Positions 7,737 through 15,868 of a DNA stretch of 64,000 bases are shown here, piece after piece. Origin of the DNA: Lacisediminihabitans profunda (lineage in GTDB: Bacteria; Actinomycetota; Actinomycetes; Actinomycetales; Microbacteriaceae); assembly GCF_008040105.1 (NCBI RefSeq), contig NZ_VRMG01000015.1, positions 124,001 to 188,000 on the forward strand. Direction: 5' to 3'. Below the pieces are notes generated by a model. The model was not told the DNA's origin, ran no database searches, and saw only the letters and a program-made list of their open reading frames with translations. Each line of letters begins with the position of its first letter. Position 1 is the first letter of the stretch. Made by a program: the position numbers and the translations under genes.

Positions 7737-8753
7737 TCAGTTCGATTGGGTGCTGAGGGCCGGGATCGGTTCCCGCTTCGCCCCCGCGTTTGCGGTCGCG
7801 AGTCGTGCGTGTCCCTGTCGGGAGCGGGCGAAGTAGAGCCGAATCGAGTTGATGCCGATAGCCCCGATCAGCACCGTGATGCCGGCCAGGATGGCGATCA
7901 CCGGCGCCTGCCAGCCGAACGGCCGCACGAGATGCAGCCATTCGATCGCGTACCCGCTCACCGCCGCGAAGGGAAAGGTGAAGGACCAGAACCCGAGCGA
8001 GAAGCGCAGCGTGCGGTAGCGGGGAATGAGGAAGAGCTGCATGACAACCATGACCACGGTCAGGGCCGCGAGCGCGTATTCGACGGTTCCCGCGTGGCCG
8101 TCGATCGCGAACCAGGCCGTGCCGGCAACGGCCGGCGGGGCGACGATGATGGCAAGCGTCGGAGTCAGCGGTGCGGGCAACGCCGGTCGGGTAGCGAGTC
8201 GGGCGATCAAGGCGGCGAAGATCGCGACCCAGAAGAGGATGCCCACCGCGAACGCTCCGACGGCGAGTGCGGTCAGCCCCACGTCCGCGGCCGTCGCCGC
8301 CCCCACGAGGCCGGCGGCCACCGTGGGCAGGAAGTATCCCCCGTGCATCGCGTCCGCCTGGAGCGACCCGCTCGTCCAGAAGGCGAGCAGCCACCCCGCG
8401 AACAGAGCCGCCACGACTATCGATGCGACGACCAGAACGACACCCGCCACCGGAATCAGGCGGTACAGGGTGGCCCCCAACAACATCCCGACGGTCGGCA
8501 CGAGAGCGGCGATCGGACCCTGCGCCGGGTGCCTCAGCTGGCCGACCAACGAGTCCGCGCTGCGGGCACCGCGCACCGCGTGCGCGACGATCATCCACAC
8601 CCACGCGATAGCCGCCAGCACCCACAGGGCGTCAGCGATCCCGCCGGGCCACTCGAGATCGGCACTCGCCCCGGTCCACACCGCCGCCAGGCCGGAGAGA
8701 CCGAAGGGAATCGCGAGGGTGTTCAGGGGGATGCGGGTCCCGGTTGTCGTCAT
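7737..8753 (-). CDS. SLAC1/TehA-type (TDT family) membrane transporter
   Basis: 338 residues with about ten hydrophobic helices. The opening PFGLSGLAAVWTGAS, the middle SLGFWSFTFPFAAVSGYAIEW and the repeated helical hairpins match the tellurite-resistance/dicarboxylate transporter (TDT, SLAC1) family, plasma-membrane channels or exporters for anions such as C4-dicarboxylates, sulfite or tellurite-related species. The gene follows the CGNR-type regulator in the same direction, with an inverted repeat in the gap, so regulation by that protein is likely. The transported ion cannot be read from sequence. Confidence 0.85.
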   Translation of the reverse strand: MTTTGTRIPLNTLAIPFGLSGLAAVWTGASADLEWPGGIADALWVLAAIAWVWMIVAHAVRGARSADSLVGQLRHPAQGPIAALVPTVGMLLGATLYRLIPVAGVVLVVASIVVAALFAGWLLAFWTSGSLQADAMHGGYFLPTVAAGLVGAATAADVGLTALAVGAFAVGILFWVAIFAALIARLATRPALPAPLTPTLAIIVAPPAVAGTAWFAIDGHAGTVEYALAALTVVMVVMQLFLIPRYRTLRFSLGFWSFTFPFAAVSGYAIEWLHLVRPFGWQAPVIAILAGITVLIGAIGINSIRLYFARSRQGHARLATANAGAKREPIPALSTQSN

Positions 8754-8761
8754 CGCACCAC

Positions 8762-8793
8762 GCTAATGCTTTATTGTAAATAAATCCATTAGC
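8762..8793. promoter_or_regulatory. inverted repeat in the transporter promoter
   Basis: GCTAATG and CATTAGC form perfect 7-base arms separated by 18 A/T-rich bases containing TTATTG, immediately upstream of the transporter ATG. A related string, CTTATTGTGCATTAG, lies upstream of the CGNR gene (about 9579-9593). The shared sequence suggests that one regulator, perhaps the CGNR protein, acts on both promoters. Confidence 0.45.
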
Positions 8794-8947
8794 TCGTCTC
8801 GTGCAGAACATGGACGTGCACGGTGCGGTCCTCGGCACGAGTGCTCCATCTCGGGCCGAGTCGGGCGCCGGCGACGTGCTCGGGCGCCACCGCGCGGCTG
8901 GGCGTCGCTCGCCGGACGCGATCGACGCGGCATGCGCTGTCGCACCG

Positions 8948-9544
8948 CTAGGCCGAGACGGCCGCCCGAGCGTGCCGCGCGACGCGTTCCCGGTTGCCGC
9001 AGCCTTCCGGGGTGCACCACCGGCGCTTGGCGTTCAGCGCCACGAAGAACATGCTGCACGTGGGCGAGGCGCATCGCCTCAGGCGATCCGCGCTGGATCC
9101 GGTCAACACCGTGATGGCAGAGCGCGCGGCGACCGCCAGTGACAGGGCGCCGGGCGTTTCTGCTATCCACCGCACGCGAGACTCGGTGGTGGCCCCGTTC
9201 GTCGAGAGTTCCGGCCGAGCGACCGCGGAGGCGACCGATTCATTCACGAGGCGGAGCGCTTCCTCGTCAAACGGGGCACCGTCGACCTTGGCATCGAACA
9301 GCCTTCGGATGGCGCCGCGGAGTCGCTGGGTCGACTCGAGGTCTGGCACTCCAGCGCCCTCGGGGAGTTGGCTCTCTTCCAGCCGCCAGAACACCTCGTG
9401 GCGCCGGGCGTCTCCAATCAGGTCCAGCGGAGGCTCGACCGCCGTCTTGATGGTGTCGGCGAGATCGACGGCCAACGGCTCTCCGGCCACCACCAGGCCG
9501 GCCGCACGAGCGGCTTCCTTGGGAACGATGGACGGCGCGCGCAT
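8948..9544 (-). CDS. CGNR zinc-finger / ABATE-domain putative transcription factor
   Basis: About 198 residues. The N-terminal two thirds (DLADTIKT, then LRGAIRRLFDA) are the ABATE (DUF1470) region, and the C-terminus has the CGNR zinc knuckle: RRCASPTCSMFF, then RRWCTPEGCGNRERVARH with four spaced cysteines. Such proteins are thought to be stress-responsive transcription factors (family knowledge, thinly tested). The ATG at 9544 and a GTG 6 bases upstream are both possible starts. It lies upstream of, and collinear with, the TDT transporter. Confidence 0.85.
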   Translation of the reverse strand: MRAPSIVPKEAARAAGLVVAGEPLAVDLADTIKTAVEPPLDLIGDARRHEVFWRLEESQLPEGAGVPDLESTQRLRGAIRRLFDAKVDGAPFDEEALRLVNESVASAVARPELSTNGATTESRVRWIAETPGALSLAVAARSAITVLTGSSADRLRRCASPTCSMFFVALNAKRRWCTPEGCGNRERVARHARAAVSA

Positions 9545-9618
9545 GCCCACAGTCTACTCGCATATAACGGATAGCTAGCTTATTGTGCATTAGTTTCTCG
9601 ACGTCGCGCCGACGATTC

Positions 9619-10461
9619 CTAGGTGTACTGTCCAGGAAAGTCGGCCGAGGCACTCACGCTCGCCCACTTCTCGGTCTCCGCGGCTCGGGCATCCGCCGCG
9701 GCGCGGATCAGGCTCACCGCTCCGGCGCCGAGCACGAGGCGGAGGGGCAGATCGTCGCCGTTGACCGTGTCGACGATCACGTTCGCCGCCCGCGCGGGAT
9801 CTCCCGGCTGATTACTCGCGTTCGAGGCGCGGTACGCGTTCAGGGCGCCCACGGTCTCCTCGTAATCCGCTCCTACAGGGTGGAGCTGCATGGAAGAGCC
9901 CTGCCAGTCGGTTCTGAACGCTCCGGGCTCGACGATCATCACTCTGACTCCGAAGGGGCGCACCTCATTGGCCAGCACCTCGGAGAAGCCCTCGACGGCG
10001 AACTTCGCCGTCTGGTATGCCCCCATGCCGGGAGTGCCGCCCACCCGGCCGCCTACCGAGGAGAACTGCACGATAGTACCGGAGCGCTGCGCTCGCATCA
10101 CTGGCAGTGCGGCCCGCGTCACGTTGACCGTGCCGAACAGGTTCGTCTCCACCTGGCCACGGAAGTCGGCGTCCGTCATCTCTTCGATCGGCGCGCTGTT
10201 CGCATAGCCGGCGTTGTTCACGACGACGTCGAGAGATCCGAATTGCTCCACAGCGAACCTCACCGCCGCCTTCGCCGAGTTGTCGTCGGTGACGTCGAGG
10301 GCGAAGGTGCGCACGCTCGAGCCGTGGGCCTCGACCAGGGGAGCGAGTTCCTCGGGGCGGCGTGCGGTAGCGACGAGGCGATCGCCGCTGGCGAGAACCG
10401 CGCGACTCAACTCCGCCCCGAACCCTCGCGAACTGCCCGTAATGAGCCACGTCTTCGTCAT
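9619..10461 (-). CDS. classical short-chain dehydrogenase/reductase
   Basis: 280 residues starting at MTKTWLITGSSRGFGAEL, the Rossmann loop TGSSRGFG of classical SDRs. NNAGYAN, a catalytic serine in QFSSVGGR and YQTAKFAVEG (YxxxK) follow, so the NAD(P)-dependent oxidoreductase is catalytically complete. It is divergent from a TetR gene with two operator copies between them, a common arrangement in which the TetR protein represses the SDR until an inducing small molecule binds. The ATG at 10461 starts directly at the conserved strand; an upstream ATG would overlap an operator. Confidence 0.9.
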   Translation of the reverse strand: MTKTWLITGSSRGFGAELSRAVLASGDRLVATARRPEELAPLVEAHGSSVRTFALDVTDDNSAKAAVRFAVEQFGSLDVVVNNAGYANSAPIEEMTDADFRGQVETNLFGTVNVTRAALPVMRAQRSGTIVQFSSVGGRVGGTPGMGAYQTAKFAVEGFSEVLANEVRPFGVRVMIVEPGAFRTDWQGSSMQLHPVGADYEETVGALNAYRASNASNQPGDPARAANVIVDTVNGDDLPLRLVLGAGAVSLIRAAADARAAETEKWASVSASADFPGQYT

Positions 10462-10492
10462 CGGATGCTTCCCTTCGATCCATGCCACGAAG

Positions 10493-10510
10493 CAACTAAA
10501 CGGTTATTCG
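10493..10510. promoter_or_regulatory. second, imperfect TetR operator copy near the SDR start
   Basis: CAACTAA - ACGG - TTATTCG keeps the exact left arm and the 4-base spacing of the perfect palindrome at 10550-10567; five of seven right-arm bases match. It lies about 30 bases before the SDR ATG, so it could block the SDR promoter while the perfect copy controls the TetR gene. Confidence 0.5.
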
Positions 10511-10549
10511 TGGCTGTCGACAATGCAACACCCTCTTAGATGAGCTTGT

Positions 10550-10567
10550 CAACTAAAAAGTTAGTTG
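10550..10567. promoter_or_regulatory. TetR operator palindrome
   Basis: CAACTAA - AAAG - TTAGTTG, a perfect 7-base inverted repeat 13 bases before the TetR ATG. Its size and position are those of a TetR-family autoregulatory operator in a divergent promoter. Confidence 0.68.
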
Positions 10568-10580
10568 TAAAATCGGGAAC

Positions 10581-11144
10581 ATGATCCGAGACGCCGAGCG
10601 CACGAAGAAGCTACTGCTGAAGGCCGCCACGGACGAGTTCGCCGCCTACGGCATCGCCGGCGCCCGAATCGATCGCATTGCGGCCAGCGCCGGTGTCAAC
10701 AAGGCGATGATCTACAGCTACTTCGAGAGCAAGGACAACCTGTTCGACACGGTCTTCAACGCCATGACGAGCGCGTCGCTCGAGCAGGTGGTCTTCGACG
10801 TCGCTGACCTTCCCGGCTACGCCGGTCGCTTGTTCGACTCATTCGAGGACAATCCGGACACGGTCCGGCTCACGACCTGGTACCAGTTGGAGAGGCCGCA
10901 CGGGACTCCACTGCACGCCGTCGTTGCATCCAACGCGGCCAAGCTCCACGAGCTGCGCGGCGCGATTGCCGCCGGCACTCTCCCCGACCGCTTCGAACCC
11001 GTGGAGTTCCTCGCCCTCGTTCGCGCGGTCGTGCTGTCCTGGTCGACGACGGTTCCCGAACTGGGTCCCGCCGTGCCGAAGGACAGGGCTCGGCGGCGCG
11101 CGGTCATCGTCGACGCCGTGCGGCGGCTCATCGCCTTCGACTGA
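10581..11144 (+). CDS. TetR-family transcriptional repressor
   Basis: 187 residues. The N-terminal helix-turn-helix (about 10-55) reads KAATDEFAAYGIAGARIDRI, then GVNKAMIYSYFESKDNLF, the TetR signature. The C-terminal ligand domain has a LTTWYQLERP segment, seen in actinobacterial TetR proteins that control neighbouring reductases. It starts at an ATG close behind its palindromic operator and is divergent from the SDR gene, its probable target. Confidence 0.9.
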   Translation: MIRDAERTKKLLLKAATDEFAAYGIAGARIDRIAASAGVNKAMIYSYFESKDNLFDTVFNAMTSASLEQVVFDVADLPGYAGRLFDSFEDNPDTVRLTTWYQLERPHGTPLHAVVASNAAKLHELRGAIAAGTLPDRFEPVEFLALVRAVVLSWSTTVPELGPAVPKDRARRRAVIVDAVRRLIAFD

Positions 11145-11326
11145 AACAAAAGAGGGGCCCGACGCCTGGCGAGCCTCGGCTCGAGCGGTTGCCCAGCGCC
11201 TACACGTACTGCGCCTCGCCCGACTCGAAGGGCCACAGTTCGACGACGATTATCATGTCGATCCATTCGTAGCGCGCAGCCCGGCGAGCAGCGTCTTTCA
11301 CCTTAAGACAGGAAGCGGCACGAGTT

Positions 11327-11363
11327 TGTGACACCCGGTCACATCTCGATGAGCCACCCGGTC
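11327..11363 (+). promoter_or_regulatory. candidate ECF41-type promoter
   Basis: GTCACA at 11338-11343 is followed 16 bases later by GGTC at 11360-11363. The published ECF41 promoter signature, as I recall it, is TGTCACA - 16 bases - CGTC, so this is one mismatch away in each element. The left element also forms the palindrome TGTGAC-ACCCG-GTCACA (11327-11343). It lies about 55 bases upstream of the first sigma-factor gene, so autoregulation is expected. Confidence 0.5.
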
Positions 11364-11417
11364 ATAGTTAGAAAGCGGACCGACGCCTTCGGTCCCGTCG
11401 GCTCAGGAGGAACGCCC

Positions 11418-12335
11418 ATGCCGCAGAATCTCGACCAGGGAAGCACCAACCGCGAAGACGACGTCGACATCGACGACGCGGTCGCCGTGTTCGCCTCCGT
11501 TCGGCGACGCCTCTTCGGTATCGCCTATCGCATGCTCGGCACATCGTCGGACGCCGATGACATCGTTCAGGATGTCTGGGTGCGGTGGCAGACCTGTGAC
11601 CGGAGCCTGGTTCTCGACCCGCCAGCGTTTCTCGCAACGGCGACCACGCGCCTGGCGATCAACGTTCTCCAGTCCGCGCACTCCCGGCGCGAGACGTACA
11701 TCGGCCCCTGGCTCCCGGAACCGGTCAACACCAGCGACGACCCCGCGCTCGGCGCCGAGCGCGGTGAAGCGCTCGGGTTCGCGATGCTCCTCCTCTTGGA
11801 GAAGCTGACGCCCACCGAGCGCGCCGCCTACATCCTGCGTGAAGCCTTCGACTACCCGTACGAGCAGATCGCGCAGATCGTGCAGCTCAAAGAACCCGCA
11901 ACACGACAGCTCGTGAGCCGTGCGAGAAAGAAGCTGACGACCGAGCGCCGGGTGCCCGTCGAATCCACCGAGCAACGTCGCCTGCTCGCCGCGTTTCTTC
12001 AAGCCGCCCAGCAGGGTGACGTCACGACGCTCGAGGAGCTGTTCGCCTCAGACGTGGTCAGCTACTCCGACGGCAATGGCGTAAGATTCGCCGCCAGGAT
12101 TCCGGTCCACGGACGCAGCCGCGTGGCGAAGTTCATCGCTGCCTTCTCGACCCACTTCTGGACCGGCAAGACCATCGACTGGGTCGAACTGAACGGTCAG
12201 CAGGCCGTGACGCTGACGGAAGACGGCACGGTGACAACCGCGCTCACGATGACGGTCGGTGATGACGGAATCCAGCAGCTGATGTGGATCATGAATCCCG
12301 ACAAACTCGGTCACGTCGCGTCCGCACGCGCGTGA
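11418..12335 (+). CDS. ECF41-type RNA polymerase sigma factor with fused C-terminal regulatory domain
   Basis: 305 residues. Sigma region 2 (about 15-80) includes FGIAYRMLGTSSDADDIVQD, and region 4 (about 125-180) includes LTPTERAAYILREAF and EPATRQLVSRARKKL. A WLPEPV linker and a SnoaL-like tail ending in NPDKL complete the diagnostic features of the ECF41 (SigJ-like) group, in which the fused tail replaces a separate anti-sigma factor. I chose the ATG at 11418 because AGGAGG lies 7 bases upstream; the longer frame has no such site. A second ECF41-like gene follows directly. Confidence 0.93.
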   Translation: MPQNLDQGSTNREDDVDIDDAVAVFASVRRRLFGIAYRMLGTSSDADDIVQDVWVRWQTCDRSLVLDPPAFLATATTRLAINVLQSAHSRRETYIGPWLPEPVNTSDDPALGAERGEALGFAMLLLLEKLTPTERAAYILREAFDYPYEQIAQIVQLKEPATRQLVSRARKKLTTERRVPVESTEQRRLLAAFLQAAQQGDVTTLEELFASDVVSYSDGNGVRFAARIPVHGRSRVAKFIAAFSTHFWTGKTIDWVELNGQQAVTLTEDGTVTTALTMTVGDDGIQQLMWIMNPDKLGHVASARA

Positions 12336-12387
12336 ACAGCCGTGTTGGCCCAGATCCCGCCATTGGCGAACGACGAAGGTGGAACAG

Positions 12388-13299
12388 GTGTCGCCTGTGG
12401 ACCCCGTGAACCCGAAGTCCGAGGACGACCTCTCCAGTGAGCGCCCCCGGCTGCACGACATCGCCTTCCGCATGCTGGGCTCCTCCTTGGAAGCCGAACG
12501 CGCCGTCGACCAGACAGTCGCCCGATGGCGCCGGGCGCAGAAGGCCGACCCGCACGCGATCGCCGCACGGCGCGATCTGCTGACGGAGATCCTCGCGCGC
12601 ACCTGTGTCGATATCTTGAGACAGGCCCGGGACGGCCATGACCGCTACCTCGGTGGCTGGCTCCCTGAGCCCATCCCCCACCCGCGCGCCGAGACCCGGC
12701 AAATCCTCGCCGATCCGGTCGACCGGATCTCGCTTGACGAGTCATTGAACATGCTTCTGCTTGTCGTGCTCGAATCGCTCACTCCCGAACAACGCGTCGC
12801 GTTCATCCTGCACGACGTGTTCGGTGTGCCCTTCTGGGGCATCGCCGATGTCGTCGGCCGCTCTCCCGATGACGCTCGTGAGCTCGCGCGCTCCGCTCGT
12901 CGTCAGATCCAGCAACGGAGGAAGCACGAGGTACCCCAAGAACACCACCGCAGCATTGTCATGGAACTCCTCGGCGGCTGCACGGCGAGAGCCGAAGACC
13001 GCGTGCGGGCGATTCTCCACCCGGACATCACCGTGCTCATCGACAACGGGGGGAGGGTGAACTCCGCTCCTTCGCCGGTCCGGGGCGTGGACGAGGCCGC
13101 GCGGCTCCTCATCGGCGTCGTCACCGGAGTTCCCGGTATGACCGTCTCCGAGCAGTCGGTCAACGGCCAGACCGGACTCGTCTTCCGGCAGGCATCTCGG
13201 GTGGTCGGCGTGCTGAGCGTGAACATCAAGGCCGACAATATCGTCGACACCTGGATCGTTCTCAACCCCGACAAGCTCCGCGCCTGGAACACGGACTGA
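12388..13299 (+). CDS. divergent second ECF41-type sigma factor-like protein
   Basis: About 303 residues, a paralogue of the gene before it. It keeps AFRMLGSS, the WLPEPI linker, region 4 (LTPEQRVAFILHDVFGVPF) and the terminal NPDKL motif. Region 2 is altered: the acidic DADDIVQD of the first paralogue is EAERAVDQ here, so core-polymerase contacts may be weakened. The GTG at 12388 has AAGGTGG about 8 bases upstream; a GTG at 12379 is possible. It starts about 50 bases after the first gene, so the two are probably cotranscribed. It could be a working sigma factor with other preferences or a modulator of its neighbour (inference). Confidence 0.85.
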   Translation: MSPVDPVNPKSEDDLSSERPRLHDIAFRMLGSSLEAERAVDQTVARWRRAQKADPHAIAARRDLLTEILARTCVDILRQARDGHDRYLGGWLPEPIPHPRAETRQILADPVDRISLDESLNMLLLVVLESLTPEQRVAFILHDVFGVPFWGIADVVGRSPDDARELARSARRQIQQRRKHEVPQEHHRSIVMELLGGCTARAEDRVRAILHPDITVLIDNGGRVNSAPSPVRGVDEAARLLIGVVTGVPGMTVSEQSVNGQTGLVFRQASRVVGVLSVNIKADNIVDTWIVLNPDKLRAWNTD

Positions 13300-13323
13300 C
13301 GCAGGCTCGAACGCTCCTGCCGG

Positions 13324-13554
13324 TCAGCTTGGGCGCGCCGGATCGACCAGGTCCGTGTACTCCCGATGTTCGCCTATGAACGCTGCGACGACCGGACACT
13401 GCACGATGATCCTGAGGCCACCTTCGCGAATGTCGTCCAGGGCGTGGGCGATGAGACCCGCGGCGATCCCCCACCCTCGGAATCGTGATCGCGGAACATT
13501 GCGCTCCTCCTTCTGCGGGACGGGTGCCTCCGCGTGGGTCGCCGAGCCCGTCAC
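13324..13554 (-). pseudogene. N-terminally truncated GNAT (YjdJ-like) acetyltransferase
   Basis: 76 codons. The second half matches the small YjdJ-type GNAT domain: RGWGIAAGLIAHAL (acetyl-CoA loop), RIIVQCPVVAAFI and HREYTDLV at the end. The expected N-terminal strands, roughly 30 residues or more, are missing. The GTG at 13554 overlaps the GAPDH stop as GTGA, which would allow coupled translation, so a short functional protein is not excluded. A truncation at the GAPDH joint is the simpler reading. Confidence 0.55.
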
Positions 13555-14543
13555 GATGCCAGACGAACCGCTGTCTCAGCCAGACGCATGGAGAACCCGG
13601 CCTCATTGTCGTACCACGCGGCCACGGAAATCAGTCCATTGAATGACTGGGTCAGCGGGAGGTCGACGATCGAGGAGTGAGGGTCACCGACCACGCGGGC
13701 CGACGTCCACTCGTCCTCGAAGGTGTCGAGGATGCCCTTCAGCGGGCCGGCGGTCGCGGCGCTGCGGAACAGGTCCCTGAGCGACTCGGTTGAGATCTCT
13801 CGCTCCGGAACCGCGTTCAGTTCCACGATGCTTCCGGTGCGCACCGGCACGCGATACGCCTTCCCCGTGATCTTCAAATCCGGCCAGATGAACCCGAGCG
13901 CCTTGGCGGCTCCTGAGGAGGAGGGGATGATGTTCTCGGCACCTGCCCAGGAATCCCGTCGGCTCTTCATCGGCTGATCGGTCAGCGACTGCGTGTTCGT
14001 GTACGCGTGCACCGTCGAGAACACTCCGTGTCTGATGCCCGTCGACTCGAGAAGCACCTTGACCACCGCAGCGAGAGCATTCGTCGTGCAACTCGCCATG
14101 CTGATGATCTTGTGGGCCTCCGCGTCGAAGTCATCGAGGTTGATGCCCGGGAGCAGGACGGCGTCGCAGTCGTCGGCCGTCGCGCTCGGTCCGCTCACGA
14201 GCACCCGCTTCGCGCCGTTCTCGAGATGGAGGCGCGCCACCTCGCGGGTGACCGCTCGGCCGCTGCAGTCGACGACGAGGTCGACCCCCAACTCGCCCCA
14301 CTGGGGAAGCGATTCGCGCGAGTTCAGATAGGTGATCCTCCTGCCGTCGACGGAGATCGATCCCTCGTCGGAGGTGACCCCGGGCCAGCGGCCGTAGTTG
14401 GTGTCCACCTCGAGCAGGGCCGCGAGGGTGCCGGCGGGCGCAATGTCGCACACGACTTTCGGCACGAAGAGGTCGTTGCGCACTGCGCTCCGCAGCAATT
14501 GGCGCCCGATGCGCCCGAGTCCGTAAATCGCGATCGAGTCCAT
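13551..14543 (-). CDS. gap: glyceraldehyde-3-phosphate dehydrogenase-like protein
   Basis: 330 residues. It has an N-terminal NAD loop (IAIYGLGRIGRQLLR), the catalytic motif SMASCTTNALA with Cys152, and His179 in STVHAYTNTQ. The end of the family signature, WYDNEAGFSMRLAE, is present. It oxidises glyceraldehyde 3-phosphate (or a similar aldehyde such as erythrose 4-phosphate) with NAD in the cytosol. The usual NxxxHG substrate stretch reads DTNYGRWPG, and the gene sits alone without pgk or tpi, so it is probably an accessory GAPDH rather than the glycolytic copy (inference). Confidence 0.9.
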   Translation of the reverse strand: MDSIAIYGLGRIGRQLLRSAVRNDLFVPKVVCDIAPAGTLAALLEVDTNYGRWPGVTSDEGSISVDGRRITYLNSRESLPQWGELGVDLVVDCSGRAVTREVARLHLENGAKRVLVSGPSATADDCDAVLLPGINLDDFDAEAHKIISMASCTTNALAAVVKVLLESTGIRHGVFSTVHAYTNTQSLTDQPMKSRRDSWAGAENIIPSSSGAAKALGFIWPDLKITGKAYRVPVRTGSIVELNAVPEREISTESLRDLFRSAATAGPLKGILDTFEDEWTSARVVGDPHSSIVDLPLTQSFNGLISVAAWYDNEAGFSMRLAETAVRLAS

Positions 14544-14582
14544 TTCCCATTCCTTTCGCCGGGAGTGAAGCTTCAGCCAGGT

Positions 14583-15347
14583 CTACTTGACGACCACCGG
14601 TGCCGCGCTCGCCAGCCACTCCTCGAAGCGGGTGGCGAAGATCACCGCGTCGGCGCCCGGCAGCAGCATACGCTCGTCCAGTTTCTGACCGAAATAGGTG
14701 GATTCGGCATCGGTGAGCACGGTACGCGGGTCGCCAGCGAAGCCGAGGCCGGCACGGATGAGGTCATCGAGTCCGAACTGCTCGGGTCCCGCAACCTCGA
14801 TGGTGGCATTGAGCGGCTCGCCGACGGTGGTTCGGGCGACCGCGGTGGCGACGTCCTCGGCCGCGATCGGCTGGATGAGTGCGTGCGAAAGACGCACCTC
14901 GTCACCAACAGTCGCGGTCGCGGCGATGCTCGTCACGAACTCGAAGAACTGGGTCGCGTGAATGAGCGAGTATGGGATGCCGCTTGCCTTGATGAGGTTC
15001 TCCTGGGCGACCTTCGCACGCTGGTAGCCGCTGTCCGTCATCCGCTCCGCACCGACGACGGAGAGCGCCACATAGTGGCCGATGCCGGCCTCCTTCGCTG
15101 CGGCGATGATGTTGGCGGTCGCGGTGGTGAAGAATCTCATCACGTCGTCGTCGGCGAACGAGGGTGAGTTCGACACGTCGAGCACGGTGTCCGCACCGAC
15201 GAGAACGTCGGCCAGCCCCTCGCCGGTCAGGGTGTTCACGCCGGTGTTCGGCGAAGCGGCGATGGCTTCGTGGCCGTGGGCGGAGAGCTTGGCGACGACC
15301 TTGGACCCGATGAGGCCCGTGCCCCCGATGATGACGATCTTGGACAT
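14583..15347 (-). CDS. NmrA-like / atypical SDR NAD(P)-binding protein
   Basis: 254 residues. It starts MSKIVIIGGTGLIGSKVV with the GGTGxxG loop, then HYVALSVVGAERM and IPYSLIHATQFFEF, typical of atypical SDRs related to NmrA and to the DUF of YtfG/NAD-dependent epimerase-like proteins. It lies 39 bases upstream of the GAPDH gene in the same direction, so the two may be cotranscribed. The reaction is not known; quinone or aldehyde reduction is plausible. Confidence 0.85.
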   Translation of the reverse strand: MSKIVIIGGTGLIGSKVVAKLSAHGHEAIAASPNTGVNTLTGEGLADVLVGADTVLDVSNSPSFADDDVMRFFTTATANIIAAAKEAGIGHYVALSVVGAERMTDSGYQRAKVAQENLIKASGIPYSLIHATQFFEFVTSIAATATVGDEVRLSHALIQPIAAEDVATAVARTTVGEPLNATIEVAGPEQFGLDDLIRAGLGFAGDPRTVLTDAESTYFGQKLDERMLLPGADAVIFATRFEEWLASAAPVVVK

Positions 15348-15625
15348 GAGTGAACCTTCCCTGTGCGCGGCGCGGGGAGTTCCGCTGCCGTCACAGAGCT
15401 ATGACCGGATAGCGTGCCCTCGTGTGACGGTCAGCACCCACGGCGCGGGCGACACGGTGCCACCGGTCGGGCGCAGAGCGGGCGCCGTCCCTCATCCACA
15501 TTGCGTATCCCCCCCACGAAGATCGCCGGGACTTACGGCCCCATGACTGTGCGGGCGAGTGGGAACACTGGGAGGGGCAGGATCCGTCAGGACTCCGCGG
15601 AATACACGGGCAGCGAGGCGACAAG

Positions 15626-15868
15626 ATGATGTGGGGCTACGGCATGAGCGGTTGGGCCTGGGGCTTCGGCGTGCTGGTGGTGATCGGAGTGGTGATCCTC
15701 GTGATCGTGCTCGTCCGGATGCTCGCCACCCCCCGACCGACCCCGCCACCGACGCTTCCGGGCGCGGCGCCATCGCCGAAGCAGATCCTGGATGAGCGCT
15801 ACGCCAGGGGCGAGCTGACGACCGAGGAGTATCGGGAGCGGCTCGCCGCGCTCGGGCTCGGCTCCTGA
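15626..15868 (+). CDS. small membrane protein with SHOCT domain
   Basis: 80 residues. It has a Trp/Gly-rich start MMWGYGMSGWAWG, one transmembrane helix (about 14-32), a Pro-rich linker and a C-terminal SHOCT motif (ILDERYARGELTTEEYRERL). Its stop overlaps the ATG of the multicopper oxidase gene (TGATG), so they are translationally coupled. SHOCT proteins of this shape are common next to copper-resistance genes; the role is probably in assembly or anchoring (inference). Either of two adjacent ATGs may start it. Confidence 0.85.
   Translation: MMWGYGMSGWAWGFGVLVVIGVVILVIVLVRMLATPRPTPPPTLPGAAPSPKQILDERYARGELTTEEYRERLAALGLGS

Noticed and set aside
11170-11183. Short hairpin CGAGCC-TC-GGCTCG after the TetR gene as a terminator
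   Set aside because: Only six base pairs with a two-base loop; too weak to call.
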